Positions 37,059-45,302 of a DNA stretch of 64,000 bases are shown piece after piece (within the stretch, counting starts at the first letter, position 1; the number at the start of each line of letters is the position of its first letter). The position numbers were made by a program, and so were the translations under genes. The notes under the pieces were generated by a model. It worked only from the letters and a program-made list of their open reading frames with translations, did no database searches and was not told the origin of the DNA. The DNA comes from Algibacter sp045066735 (GTDB lineage Bacteria > Bacteroidota > Bacteroidia > Flavobacteriales > Flavobacteriaceae): assembly GCF_045066735.1 (NCBI RefSeq), contig NZ_JBISHH010000026.1, forward strand, positions 649,712 to 713,711, given 5' to 3'.

Positions 37059-37068
37059 ATTTCAATAC

Positions 37069-37611
37069 TTAATAGCTAACAGTGCCGTTAAGCGTTAATG
37101 TTTTATTTGTATCTGCATTAATAACGGTTGTGTTTTTAAAAATCACTTCGTTCTCTGTTTGGTTAACATCAAAGTTTTCACCACAGTCAAAATCGTCCGA
37201 ACCACCACCAAATTTAGATGTGCAGGTGTATCTGTACTCTTTACCGTTTTTTATTATTATCATTGAAATTGTTTTTTCCGCAGCAGCGTAATCTTCATCT
37301 GTAAATTGTGCAACTACTATTATAAAACTTTCAGTAAAACTAGCCGTTGAGGGCGTTATGTCACCATCTTCATCAATATCGATGCTTTTGTGGAGTAAGG
37401 TTATAGATTTTGATGTGCCAGTATTGTAGGCGCCTTCTTGAGTTTTGGCAACTTGCAGTGTACTGCCAAATATAGAGGTTTCTTCTCCAGATAATGTTAT
37501 GTTGCCATTTCCTGTAGAGTTGTCATCAGAATCTTTACTTTCACTGCTACAGCTCATAAATATAAAGCCTAGTATTGTAATAATTGAGAGGTAATGTTTT
37601 GAGTAAATCAT
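37069..37611 (-). CDS. Hypothetical lipoprotein
   Basis: A 180-residue lipoprotein with a signal peptide ending in the lipobox F-M-S-C (Cys21), a Ser/Asp/Asn-rich linker and a compact beta-rich domain. Two cysteines (in Y-T-C-T and F-D-C-G) near residue 135-145 could form a disulfide. No family recognised. It points toward the exopolysaccharide genes and is separated from the Mo-cofactor operon by 145 bp. Confidence 0.7.
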   Translation of the reverse strand: MIYSKHYLSIITILGFIFMSCSSESKDSDDNSTGNGNITLSGEETSIFGSTLQVAKTQEGAYNTGTSKSITLLHKSIDIDEDGDITPSTASFTESFIIVVAQFTDEDYAAAEKTISMIIIKNGKEYRYTCTSKFGGGSDDFDCGENFDVNQTENEVIFKNTTVINADTNKTLTLNGTVSY

Positions 37612-37756
37612 AAATGTGAATTTTAATTAAAGATTAATAGCTATACATTAAAGTTAAGGCCATGTAGTCTTAATTAAAATCATGAATTATTACATATGTG
37701 TTTTAGCGTGATAAGTGTGGTTTTATAATTATTAACCGTTTATGGGGAGTTTACGG

Positions 37757-38764
37757 TTAACCACCAATTGTGATCATACTTCTGTTATTATTATGTAATT
37801 TAGGCTCTTGTAATTTCTTTAAAGTATCCATACCACCGCGAACTTTAAATTTGGCCCGAACCGCTTTTTGGATAATGGGTTCTATACTTTTTCCTTCTCG
37901 TAAACTGGTGAGCAAATCAGATTCTCCTGCAGAAAACAAGCAGTTTTTTAATTGTCCGTTGGCCGTTAAACGCAATCTATTACAGGAATCACAAAAGGGG
38001 TTAGTAACCGAACTAATAATAGCAAAACTGCCTTTGTAACCTTTTATTTTGTAGTTTTTAGAGGTATCATTTGGTGCATCTTTTAAACGCTTAATATCAG
38101 TTTCAGTAAAAGATGCATTCACAAGTTTCATAACTTCTGCATATGAAACCATTTTGCTCATATCCCATTTATTGCCATCAAAAGGCATAAATTCTATAAA
38201 CCGAACCGCAATAGGCAAATCTTTAGTGAAATGGATAAAATCGATAATTTCATCTTCATTAAAATCTTTCATCAATACCGCGTTAAGCTTTACGTTAAAA
38301 CCTTCTTTTACTAAGAGTAAAATGTTGTTGTAAACTTTTGTGAATTCATCACGCCTTGTAATGTGTTTAAACTTTTTGGCATCCAAAGAATCTAAACTTA
38401 CATTAATATTGTTAACCCCATTTTTTTTAAGAATATCAATATATCTATCAATAATTACAGCGTTAGATGTAATTGATAATTCTACTGGAAGAGATGATAG
38501 TTGTTCTAAAATTACAGGAATATCCTTTCTAATTAGTGGTTCGCCACCGGTAAGTCTAATTTTGCTCACGCCGTGTTTTACGAATATTTTTGCTATATCG
38601 TAAATTTCCTCATAAGTCATTAAATGGCTTTTAGGAGAAAGCGGAACACCTTCTGCAGGCATGCAATAGGAGCAACGTAAATTACAGCGTTCTATTAACG
38701 AAATCCGTAAATAGGCATGATCTCTGCCGTGTAAATCCTGCAATATTTTATTTTTATCTATCAT
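37757..38764 (-). CDS. moaA: GTP 3',8-cyclase MoaA
   Basis: A 335-residue radical SAM enzyme for the first step of molybdenum-cofactor synthesis (GTP to 3',8-cyclo-GTP). The N-terminal cluster motif C-N-L-R-C-S-Y-C and the C-terminal second [4Fe-4S] motif C-D-S-C-N-R-L-R, with the third Cys in L-K-N-C-L-F, are present, and the chain ends in the essential Gly-Gly. It is the last gene of the nine-gene minus-strand operon; a weak hairpin (37732-37760) overlaps its stop. Confidence 0.95.
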   Translation of the reverse strand: MIDKNKILQDLHGRDHAYLRISLIERCNLRCSYCMPAEGVPLSPKSHLMTYEEIYDIAKIFVKHGVSKIRLTGGEPLIRKDIPVILEQLSSLPVELSITSNAVIIDRYIDILKKNGVNNINVSLDSLDAKKFKHITRRDEFTKVYNNILLLVKEGFNVKLNAVLMKDFNEDEIIDFIHFTKDLPIAVRFIEFMPFDGNKWDMSKMVSYAEVMKLVNASFTETDIKRLKDAPNDTSKNYKIKGYKGSFAIISSVTNPFCDSCNRLRLTANGQLKNCLFSAGESDLLTSLREGKSIEPIIQKAVRAKFKVRGGMDTLKKLQEPKLHNNNRSMITIGG

Positions 38765-38796
38765 TTATTTTTTTTCAACTAATAACTAAAAATCTC

Positions 38797-39708
38797 CTAA
38801 TCGTGTCTAGCACCTTTTAAAATTCTGAAACTATGCAAAACCGCTGGAAAAATAGCGTCCATGGATTCCTTGGCACCATTGGTAGAACCAGGTAATGCTA
38901 AAATTAAGGTGTCTTTAATAGTACCAGCAACGCTTCTTGATAGCATTGAAAATGGTGTACGGTCTTGTCCGTAATTCCTGATGGCTTCTTCGATGCCTGG
39001 AATGCGCCTATCTAACAACGGAATTAGTGCTTCAGGAGTAACATCGCGCCCAGAAAGTCCAGTGCCTCCTGTATAAATAACCATATCGATGCCTTTAGCC
39101 TCGTAATTTTTGGCTTTGTTTTGAATGTCTTCAATTTCGTCCGGAATAATAACATATTCTGAAATTTTCACACCGCAAGATTCTAACTTTTCAATAATAG
39201 CTTTTCCTGCTCTATCTTCTTTATGTCCAGCAGAAATGGTATCGGAACATACCACAACAGCAGCTTTTAAGTCTTTTCTAAAACGATCTTTAAAGTCTGA
39301 TTTTCCTCCTTTTTTCTCCAATAACTTAATAGCATGAATTTCAATACCTTTGTCTATAGGTTTTAGCATGTCGTACATGTTTAAAGCAACTACACTTGCA
39401 CCGTGCATAGCTTCAACTTCAACACCCGTTTTATAAATGGTTTTTACAGTAAAAAGCACTGTAATTTCAAGTCCTTTAATATCATATTCCACACCTGTAA
39501 ATTCAATAGGTAATGGGTGACAATCGGGTAAAATATCTGGAGTACGTTTTACACCTAGAAGCCCAGCGGCTTTACTCATGGCGAAAACATGTCCTTTAGG
39601 TACAGTATCGTTTATAATTGCTTCTATTGTTTCTGGTTTGCTCACCTTAATAACCGCTTGTGCTACTGCCGTTCTTAGCGTTGTACTTTTATGTGTTATG
39701 TCGACCAT
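38797..39708 (-). CDS. moaCB: MoaC-MoaB/MogA bifunctional Mo-cofactor protein
   Basis: A 303-residue fusion. Residues 1-145 are MoaC (cyclic pyranopterin monophosphate synthase), with D-C-H-P-L-P-I-E-F near 62 and E-A-M-H-G-A-S near 97. Residues about 148-303 are MoaB/MogA (molybdopterin adenylyltransferase), with Y-T-G-G-T-G-L-S-G-R-D-V-T-P-E and L-P-G-S-T-N-G. The domains act at steps 2 and 4 of the pathway, so the fusion is not of neighbouring reactions. It lies in the operon between moaE and moaA. Confidence 0.95.
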   Translation of the reverse strand: MVDITHKSTTLRTAVAQAVIKVSKPETIEAIINDTVPKGHVFAMSKAAGLLGVKRTPDILPDCHPLPIEFTGVEYDIKGLEITVLFTVKTIYKTGVEVEAMHGASVVALNMYDMLKPIDKGIEIHAIKLLEKKGGKSDFKDRFRKDLKAAVVVCSDTISAGHKEDRAGKAIIEKLESCGVKISEYVIIPDEIEDIQNKAKNYEAKGIDMVIYTGGTGLSGRDVTPEALIPLLDRRIPGIEEAIRNYGQDRTPFSMLSRSVAGTIKDTLILALPGSTNGAKESMDAIFPAVLHSFRILKGARHD

Positions 39709-39784
39709 TTTCTAATGTTTAATCGTTGATTTATTTAACTGTTTTATTGTGTTTTTCTTTATATACACTTATACAAATCAACAA

Positions 39785-40228
39785 TTAAGTGTTTTTTTTC
39801 CATTGGTGCGTTTCGTCCTCAAAAATTTCTTTTCCAAAAACAGGAACATCTGCTTTTATGGCTTCAACTATATATTCTAAAGCTTCAAAAACCACTTTGC
39901 GTCTTGGTGAGGATACAAACACAAAAAGACATATCTCTCCCGCTTTTACTGTACCGAGGCTATGGTAAATATGCATGCAGGTAAGTTCGAATTTTTCAAA
40001 AGCAGCTTCACGAATATCATGAAATTTTTGATTCGCCATATCTTCGTAAGCCGTATATTCTATAGCTGCTACAGTTTTATCACCGATAAGATCAGCACGA
40101 ACTTGGCCTAAAAAAATGTTGTGAGCTCCAATGCTTGTTTTTGTTTGATGTTTATAAATGGAATTTCCTATAAAATCAGATGTTATTGCGCCTTCTTTAA
40201 ACACGCTTTTTGGTTTTTTATCTTTCAT
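39785..40228 (-). CDS. moaE: Molybdopterin synthase catalytic subunit MoaE
   Basis: A 147-residue large subunit of molybdopterin synthase, which with the thiocarboxylated MoaD inserts sulfur into cPMP. Family markers are G-A-H-N-I-F-L-G-Q-V-R, A-I-E-Y-T-A-Y-E, and the C-terminal F-G-K-E-I-F with active-site Lys residues. It overlaps the moeB gene by 11 bases. Confidence 0.93.
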   Translation of the reverse strand: MKDKKPKSVFKEGAITSDFIGNSIYKHQTKTSIGAHNIFLGQVRADLIGDKTVAAIEYTAYEDMANQKFHDIREAAFEKFELTCMHIYHSLGTVKAGEICLFVFVSSPRRKVVFEALEYIVEAIKADVPVFGKEIFEDETHQWKKNT

Positions 40229-41318
40229 TTTGTAACATTTTAGAATGTTCGATTATTATATTTTTTATGTCTGAAGCGCCTTCAGTGATACTATAGCAGT
40301 TCAATATATTATGTTCTTGTAATAATTCTACAGCACGTTTACTTCTCATGCCTGATTGACAAAAAAGGGCTTTCTTTTTCGCCTGATCTATTTTGTCTAG
40401 ATGGCTTTCTAGCTTACTTAACGGGATGTGTGTAACAGGAAAATTATCAATTTTTGGCTCTTCGTGCTCTTCTCTAACATCAATAAGCTGAATATTATTT
40501 TCAGATATAACGCTTTCCATTGATATGAGAATAACTTCAATTTCACAATTAAGATCGATTGTTTTTAGATGAAAATTTTCTTTGTCGTTGAGAACAGATT
40601 GAATCGTATTTTCCGATCTTTTAATGGTTAGCGTCGTGTTTTCTAATGTTAATGCATTGTAACAAAAAAGTTTCCCAGAAAGGCTATTACCAAGTTCTAA
40701 TATTATTTTTAAAACTTCATTAGCCTGCATAGTGCCGATAATTCCAGGAAGGATACCCAAAACGCCTATTTCTGAACAATTTGGCGCACTCCCTTTTGTT
40801 GGTGCTTCGGGAAACAAACAACGATAACTTGGTCCATTTTTATAATTAAACACCGAAATCTGACCTTCAAATTTATAAATAGCTCCAAAAACTAGCGGTT
40901 TGTTTGCGATAATGCAGGCATCGTTAACTAAATAACGAGTTTCAAAATTATCGGAACCATCTACAATTATATCGTATAATTTAAATAAATCTAGAGCATT
41001 TTTATGTGTTAGTTTTTCCGGATAAGCTACAATAGAAATATCGCTATTCAAATCTTCTAAACGTGCTTTGGCAGCTTCAGCTTTGTTTTTACCTAACGTT
41101 GAAGTTCCATAAAGAATTTGACGTTGTAAATTTGAAATATCAACCACGTCGAAATCAATAATGCCAATATTACCAATGCCTGCAGCTGCAAGGTATTGCA
41201 AAACTGGGCAACCCAAACCACCTGCACCAATAACTAAAACTTTGGCTTGGTTTAATTTGTTTTGTCCAATCTTTCCAATTTCAGAAAGGATAATATGTCG
41301 GTTATATCTGTTACTCAT
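40218..41318 (-). CDS. moeB: MoeB-type adenylyltransferase with C-terminal rhodanese domain
   Basis: A 366-residue E1-like enzyme that adenylates the MoaD C-terminus. The ThiF/MoeB domain (about 1-235) carries G-A-G-G-L-G-C-P and the catalytic R-Q-I-L-Y, and a rhodanese domain (about 265-366) carries the persulfide Cys in F-C-Q-S-G-M-R-S. The four zinc-binding cysteines typical of MoeB are reduced: the first pair has S-Y-R-C instead of C-x-x-C, and no second C-x-x-C is visible. Either the zinc site is dispensable here or the fold is stabilised otherwise. Confidence 0.9.
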   Translation of the reverse strand: MSNRYNRHIILSEIGKIGQNKLNQAKVLVIGAGGLGCPVLQYLAAAGIGNIGIIDFDVVDISNLQRQILYGTSTLGKNKAEAAKARLEDLNSDISIVAYPEKLTHKNALDLFKLYDIIVDGSDNFETRYLVNDACIIANKPLVFGAIYKFEGQISVFNYKNGPSYRCLFPEAPTKGSAPNCSEIGVLGILPGIIGTMQANEVLKIILELGNSLSGKLFCYNALTLENTTLTIKRSENTIQSVLNDKENFHLKTIDLNCEIEVILISMESVISENNIQLIDVREEHEEPKIDNFPVTHIPLSKLESHLDKIDQAKKKALFCQSGMRSKRAVELLQEHNILNCYSITEGASDIKNIIIEHSKMLQNER

Positions 41319-41357
41319 TTTTTTGTTTTAATAGGTTCTTTATAAAAACTAAAATAA

Positions 41358-41591
41358 TTATCCACCAGCAAAGGGTGGTAATAATGCAATGTCTTGCCCC
41401 GATATTTTAGTGGCTTCCGAAACTAATTCTTGGTTTTGAGCGACCTTAAAACCTTTATTTTCTAGATTTTTATATTTAGAATGAAGAACCTCTAAAAGAT
41501 CGGAAACATTATCTCCCGAAAAATCGATACACTCTTCATTAATCTCTGTAATTTCAGAAATTTGCCCGAAATACTTTATGTTTAATTGCAT
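41358..41591 (-). CDS. moaD: Molybdopterin synthase sulfur carrier MoaD
   Basis: A 77-residue ubiquitin-like protein ending in P-P-F-A-G-G, the C-terminal Gly-Gly that receives AMP and then sulfur. Its first bases overlap the mobA gene by 10 bases. Length and tail are typical of MoaD. Confidence 0.9.
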   Translation of the reverse strand: MQLNIKYFGQISEITEINEECIDFSGDNVSDLLEVLHSKYKNLENKGFKVAQNQELVSEATKISGQDIALLPPFAGG

Positions 41592-42160
41592 GCTTTTAAC
41601 TGTTTTAATTCATCTTTAGTGTTAACATTTGTTGTAAATAAATCTTCATTTTCATTAATAGAAACGCTCTTAACACAACACTGGTTTACGGCAAATTGTA
41701 ACTTGCGTTTGCCTTGATTTAGCAGGTTTTTAAAAGTGGTTATACACGATTTTTTATATAAGGCAATTAACGGCATTTTGCGGTTGTTACTTTCTATTTG
41801 AATAACTTCGGAAACATTATCAATAACTAAAATTAATTGTTTTAAAATGTCTGAATTTATTAACGGAATATCGCAACTTAGCACTAAATTATAATCTGTT
41901 TTAGATTCCTCCAAACCAGAATAAATTCCTGCTAAAGGGCCTGCGTTTTCAATAGAATCATTAATGCGGTTTAAACCAAAAGTATCATAATCTGGATTAT
42001 TTGAGACTATAATAATTTCTGAAACTAATGGTTTTAAAGCATCGATGCTGTGTTGTATAAAAGATTTATCATTCAGCATTAAAAACCCTTTATCTGTGCC
42101 CATTCTAGAGCTTTTTCCACCCGCTAGAATAATGCCTGTTATGTTTCTTTTATCCGTCAT
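41582..42160 (-). CDS. mobA: Molybdenum cofactor guanylyltransferase MobA
   Basis: A 192-residue nucleotidyltransferase that joins GMP to Mo-molybdopterin to give the MGD form used by the nitrate reductase of this window. The GTP-binding motif L-A-G-G-K-S-S-R-M-G-T-D-K-G is complete, and N-A-G-P-L-A-G-I-Y-S-G and L-S-C-D-I-P-L are also present. It lies in the operon between the TSUP gene and moaD. Confidence 0.93.
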   Translation of the reverse strand: MTDKRNITGIILAGGKSSRMGTDKGFLMLNDKSFIQHSIDALKPLVSEIIIVSNNPDYDTFGLNRINDSIENAGPLAGIYSGLEESKTDYNLVLSCDIPLINSDILKQLILVIDNVSEVIQIESNNRKMPLIALYKKSCITTFKNLLNQGKRKLQFAVNQCCVKSVSINENEDLFTTNVNTKDELKQLKACN

Positions 42161-42162
42161 AG

Positions 42163-42903
42163 TTATGTGAAAAATAATTTACCACAAGCAATTATTAAAA
42201 CAAAGGCTAAAATATATCGTAGTTGCATGTTGTTTATTTTTTTACTTCCAAAATATCCTCCCAAAACACCACCAATTAAAGCTATGGCAACTAATAAAAA
42301 AGATTCTTTTTGAAGGGCTATGCCACTATATAGTTGGCCAATTAAGCCTGATGCGGAGTTTACCCAAATAAACAATGCTGAAACCGCTGCGGCTTCTTTC
42401 ATTTTTCCCCAATGGAACAATAAAATTACCGGGCTTAAAATAATGCCGCCGCCAATACCAATGAGTCCAGAGAAAAAACCGATTATACTTCCGAAAAGGA
42501 GTCCTTGCCAAAGTTTTACTCCTTTTATATTATCACTTTCTTTTCCGAAAACATTTAGCATTTTTAATATGGCAAAAATGAGTAAAAAGGCTAATATTTT
42601 TTTATAAATGGAAGCGTCGATTTCTATGGTGCCGCCAAAAAAGGCAAATGGAATGGAAGTAATAGCAAAGGCGAGAAATAGTTTTTTATTAAAAAAACCG
42701 GCTTTAAAATAATAGTAAAATGAAATCCCAGCTACAAATAAATTAAGCAGTAGGGCAGTGGGTTTCATGGTTTCTGGAGTAAAAGAAAATAAGGCCATGA
42801 GCGCTAAATAGCCACTTGCTCCACCATGTCCCACACTTGCGTATAAAAAGGATACAATAGGCAAAATAATTAAAAACAAGCTTATGTTTTCGGTTTGTAG
42901 CAT
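42163..42903 (-). CDS. TSUP-family (TauE/SafE) anion transporter
   Basis: A 246-residue inner-membrane protein with seven or eight helices of the sulfite exporter TauE/SafE family; G-H-G-G-A-S-G-Y near residue 27 and G-I-G-G-G-I-I-L near 151 are typical. It is embedded in the Mo-cofactor operon between the ModE-like gene and mobA. Its substrate is not evident: sulfite or a sulfur oxyanion is the family default, but a role in handling molybdate or another oxyanion for cofactor synthesis is suggested by position alone. No molybdate ABC transporter is present in the window. Confidence 0.85.
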   Translation of the reverse strand: MLQTENISLFLIILPIVSFLYASVGHGGASGYLALMALFSFTPETMKPTALLLNLFVAGISFYYYFKAGFFNKKLFLAFAITSIPFAFFGGTIEIDASIYKKILAFLLIFAILKMLNVFGKESDNIKGVKLWQGLLFGSIIGFFSGLIGIGGGIILSPVILLFHWGKMKEAAAVSALFIWVNSASGLIGQLYSGIALQKESFLLVAIALIGGVLGGYFGSKKINNMQLRYILAFVLIIACGKLFFT

Positions 42904-42912
42904 ATTGGATAT

Positions 42913-43251
42913 TTAAAGTTCTTTTAGCTTGTTTAATTCGTTATCTAAAAAACTCCAGCAGTTTCTGTTTATTTCATCAAAAACAGCAATTAACTGTTTA
43001 CCATAAGCCGTTAATTCTGCACCACCACCACCTTTGCCTCCTGTGCTATTTATGGTAACAGGTTTTTTAGCCGATTTATTAACCGAGTCTATAAGTTGCC
43101 AGGCCTTTTTATATGACAGACCCAAAGTTTTTGCTGCTTTAGATAAAGAACCTTCTGTAGCAATGGCTTTTAGTAATTGCACACGACCTTCACCTAGAAG
43201 CACATGGTTTTCAGATTCTATCCAAATTCGGCTTTTTATTTTGTAGCTCAT
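42913..43251 (-). CDS. modE: ModE-like winged-helix regulator without molybdate domain
   Basis: A 112-residue protein equal to the N-terminal LysR-type winged helix of ModE: G-R-V-Q-L-L-K-A-I-A-x-x-G-S-L-S-K-A-A-K, Y-K-K-A-W-Q-L-I-D-S and the glycine-rich G-G-K-G-G-G-G-A wing are characteristic. The C-terminal Mop/molbindin domains that sense molybdate in E. coli ModE are absent. A matching palindromic operator lies at the promoter of its own operon (44435-44470), so it probably represses it. How molybdenum status is sensed is unknown. Confidence 0.85.
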   Translation of the reverse strand: MSYKIKSRIWIESENHVLLGEGRVQLLKAIATEGSLSKAAKTLGLSYKKAWQLIDSVNKSAKKPVTINSTGGKGGGGAELTAYGKQLIAVFDEINRNCWSFLDNELNKLKEL

Positions 43252-43252
43252 A

Positions 43253-44431
43253 TTATTCAGGTAAAATTATAGTTTCCACTGTTTTTCCTATGGTGATTTC
43301 TTGTTCGTTCTCATCCATAAAAACTAAGGCATTGGCTAAGGCAAAGGTTTGTTGCATGGCCGAACTTTGTCCTTCCAGAATTTCAACTTCACCATTGTTA
43401 TAAATGGCTTTTAAAAACTGTGGTCGATCTCCTTTTTTAATAAATTCATTTATCGATTTGGCAGAAACTCTTTTTAGCTCTAGTTCGTCACGATTCATCA
43501 TTTTTTGTAAAGCGATATAAACATAAACGTAAAAACAAGTAAGTGCCGCGGCAGGATTGCCTGGTAAAGCGAAAACTTGAGTGGCACCTTTTTTTCCGTA
43601 GAATAAAGGTTTTCCAGGTTTTTGTTTCACTTTATAAAAAAGCTCTTCAACATGCAGTTCAGACAGAGCTCTTCCAACAAAATCGTAATCACCGACCGAT
43701 ATCCCTCCGGTAATTATAACAAGGTCGTTTTCATTAATGGCCGCTTTTAATTGGGTTACTGTTCTGCCATAATTATCTGCAACGTTGTATAAATTTATAT
43801 CGTAGAATTTTAAATTGTAAAGCGTGCTAAGTAACATTTTAGAGTTGCTTTCGTAGATTTTGCCGTATTTTAATTCGTTTCCTGGTTCTACTAGCTCGTT
43901 TCCTGTTGTAATAATAGCAATAGCTGGTTTTTTATACACGGAAACGGTAGTAATGCCTAACGATGCTAAAAAACCAATGGCAGCTGGTGTTAATTTTGTT
44001 CCTTTCTTTAAAGCTAAATCGCCGTGTTTAACTTGTTCGCCTAATGGACGAATATTTTGTTTTATACAAACGTCTCCTTCAATTTTAATATGTTGATTAT
44101 CAGTAGTGACCTTTTCTTGCATAACGACGGCGTTAGCCGATTTAGGGACAGCCGCACCAGTGAATATACGTAAGGCTTCACCTGACTTTAATATAGGTTG
44201 GTATTCATCGCCTGCTTGAATTTCTCCTATTAAGCGGTATGTGGTGCTGTCATGCAAATTAAGAGCGTAACCATCCATAGCCGATTGATTAAAAGGTGGC
44301 ATGTTTATGGGAGAAACAACATCTTTAGATAGTATATAGCCACCCGCTTTTTCTACGGTTTTAATAGTGGTTTTCATTAAAGCGTTGGTGTTTTCTTTAA
44401 CTGTAGAAATGGCTTGTGCTATTGAGATCAT
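43253..44431 (-). CDS. moeA: Molybdopterin molybdenumtransferase MoeA
   Basis: A 392-residue enzyme that inserts molybdate into molybdopterin-AMP. Markers are P-P-F-N-Q-S-A-M-D-G-Y-A near residue 40, I-F-T-G-A-A-V-P, I-T-T-G-N-E-L-V and G-G-I-S-V-G-D-Y-D. The start at 44431 (M-I-S-I-A-Q-A) is chosen because family members begin there; the in-frame ATG at 44476 would add 15 residues that run across the operator. It is the first gene of the nine-gene operon. Confidence 0.94.
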   Translation of the reverse strand: MISIAQAISTVKENTNALMKTTIKTVEKAGGYILSKDVVSPINMPPFNQSAMDGYALNLHDSTTYRLIGEIQAGDEYQPILKSGEALRIFTGAAVPKSANAVVMQEKVTTDNQHIKIEGDVCIKQNIRPLGEQVKHGDLALKKGTKLTPAAIGFLASLGITTVSVYKKPAIAIITTGNELVEPGNELKYGKIYESNSKMLLSTLYNLKFYDINLYNVADNYGRTVTQLKAAINENDLVIITGGISVGDYDFVGRALSELHVEELFYKVKQKPGKPLFYGKKGATQVFALPGNPAAALTCFYVYVYIALQKMMNRDELELKRVSAKSINEFIKKGDRPQFLKAIYNNGEVEILEGQSSAMQQTFALANALVFMDENEQEITIGKTVETIILPE

Positions 44432-44434
44432 TAT

Positions 44435-44470
44435 AAATATCGTTATGTATTCGCAAATATAACGATATTT
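44435..44470 (-). promoter_or_regulatory. ModE-type operator over the promoter of the Mo-cofactor operon
   Basis: Perfect 12-bp inverted arms AAATATCGTTAT (44435-44446) and ATAACGATATTT (44459-44470) around a 12-bp centre. The core CGTTAT...ATAACG resembles the inverted CGTTATAT-type ModE operators of E. coli. Read on the minus strand the site contains the -7 element TATATTTG, so binding would block transcription. The moeA start is only 4 bp beyond it. Confidence 0.8.
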
Positions 44471-44492
44471 TTTCATTTTACTTTTTTATAAC

Positions 44493-44536
44493 ATGACAGA
44501 TGTCATCTAATTTTATAATAATTAAGTTCATTTTTG
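44493..44536 (+). promoter_or_regulatory. Crp/Fnr-type operator and promoter of nrfHA
   Basis: ATGACAGATGTCAT (44493-44506) reads TGAC-N4-GTCA, the dimensions of a Crp/Fnr-family site. CATTTTTG (44529-44536, seven of eight bases of TANNTTTG) follows, giving a start near 44541 and placing the site at about -41, the classical position for an activator. The leader to nrfH would be about 136 bases, longer than usual, so a second promoter nearer nrfH cannot be excluded. Confidence 0.5.
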
Positions 44537-44676
44537 CCAGATAATTAAAAGTTTTTCCTCGTTTCAGCAGAATGAAAAGGAAAAAAATGTATTTTTAACA
44601 TAATATTAGTAGTTGATTTTTTACAGATTGAAATAAGAGAAGATGGTTAATTAATAAACTTGAATAATTTATACTT

Positions 44677-45276
44677 GTGAATATCCAAAACAAATTATTA
44701 CCAAATAAAAAATCTAGATGGCGCACAATAGCAGTTTTTTTTATTGCTATTATCACAGGTTTAGGTTTGTTTATGACGAAAGAAGCAGAACTGGTTTCTT
44801 ATATGTCTGATGATCCGTTAGCTTGTGTAAACTGTCATGTTATGACACCCGTTTATAACAGTTGGATGCATAGCTCGCATAGAGAATGGGCATCTTGTAA
44901 CGATTGCCATGTACCACACAACAACATATTTAACAAATATTATTTTAAAGCGAAAGATGGTTTATTTCATGCTTCGGTTTTTACGCTAAGAGCAGAGCCA
45001 GAGGTGATGTTTATGCGGGAGGAATCTCAAGAAGTTGTACAAAACAACTGTATTCGTTGCCATGTGCAGCAAGTTACACAGGTTAAGTATGACGGTTATA
45101 TTGAAGATCATGCTAAAAATAGAACGGAAAGACAATGTTGGTCATGCCACCAAGAAGTACCACACGGTACGGTGCATGGTATTTCAACAATAAAAAGTAA
45201 TATAGCTCCAATACCAACAGATAAAGAAGAGGCTGTAATACCAAGTTGGTTGGAAAAAGAAATGGAAACCAAATAG
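44677..45276 (+). CDS. nrfH: Cytochrome c nitrite reductase quinol-oxidising subunit NrfH
   Basis: A 199-residue NapC/NirT-family tetraheme cytochrome that takes electrons from menaquinol and passes them to NrfA. One N-terminal helix (about 20-38) anchors it, and four C-x-x-C-H heme motifs follow (C-V-N-C-H, C-N-D-C-H, C-I-R-C-H, C-W-S-C-H). GTG at 44677 is the only start that keeps the membrane helix; no in-frame ATG lies upstream. nrfA follows after 26 bp. Confidence 0.94.
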   Translation: MNIQNKLLPNKKSRWRTIAVFFIAIITGLGLFMTKEAELVSYMSDDPLACVNCHVMTPVYNSWMHSSHREWASCNDCHVPHNNIFNKYYFKAKDGLFHASVFTLRAEPEVMFMREESQEVVQNNCIRCHVQQVTQVKYDGYIEDHAKNRTERQCWSCHQEVPHGTVHGISTIKSNIAPIPTDKEEAVIPSWLEKEMETK

Positions 45277-45302
45277 ATTTTAAAATAAATTATACTTAAT
45301 AC

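Noticed and set aside
44432..44476. Longer moeA start at the upstream ATG
   Set aside because: The extra 15 residues are encoded across the palindromic operator and -7 element; homologues start at M-I-S-x-x-x-A.
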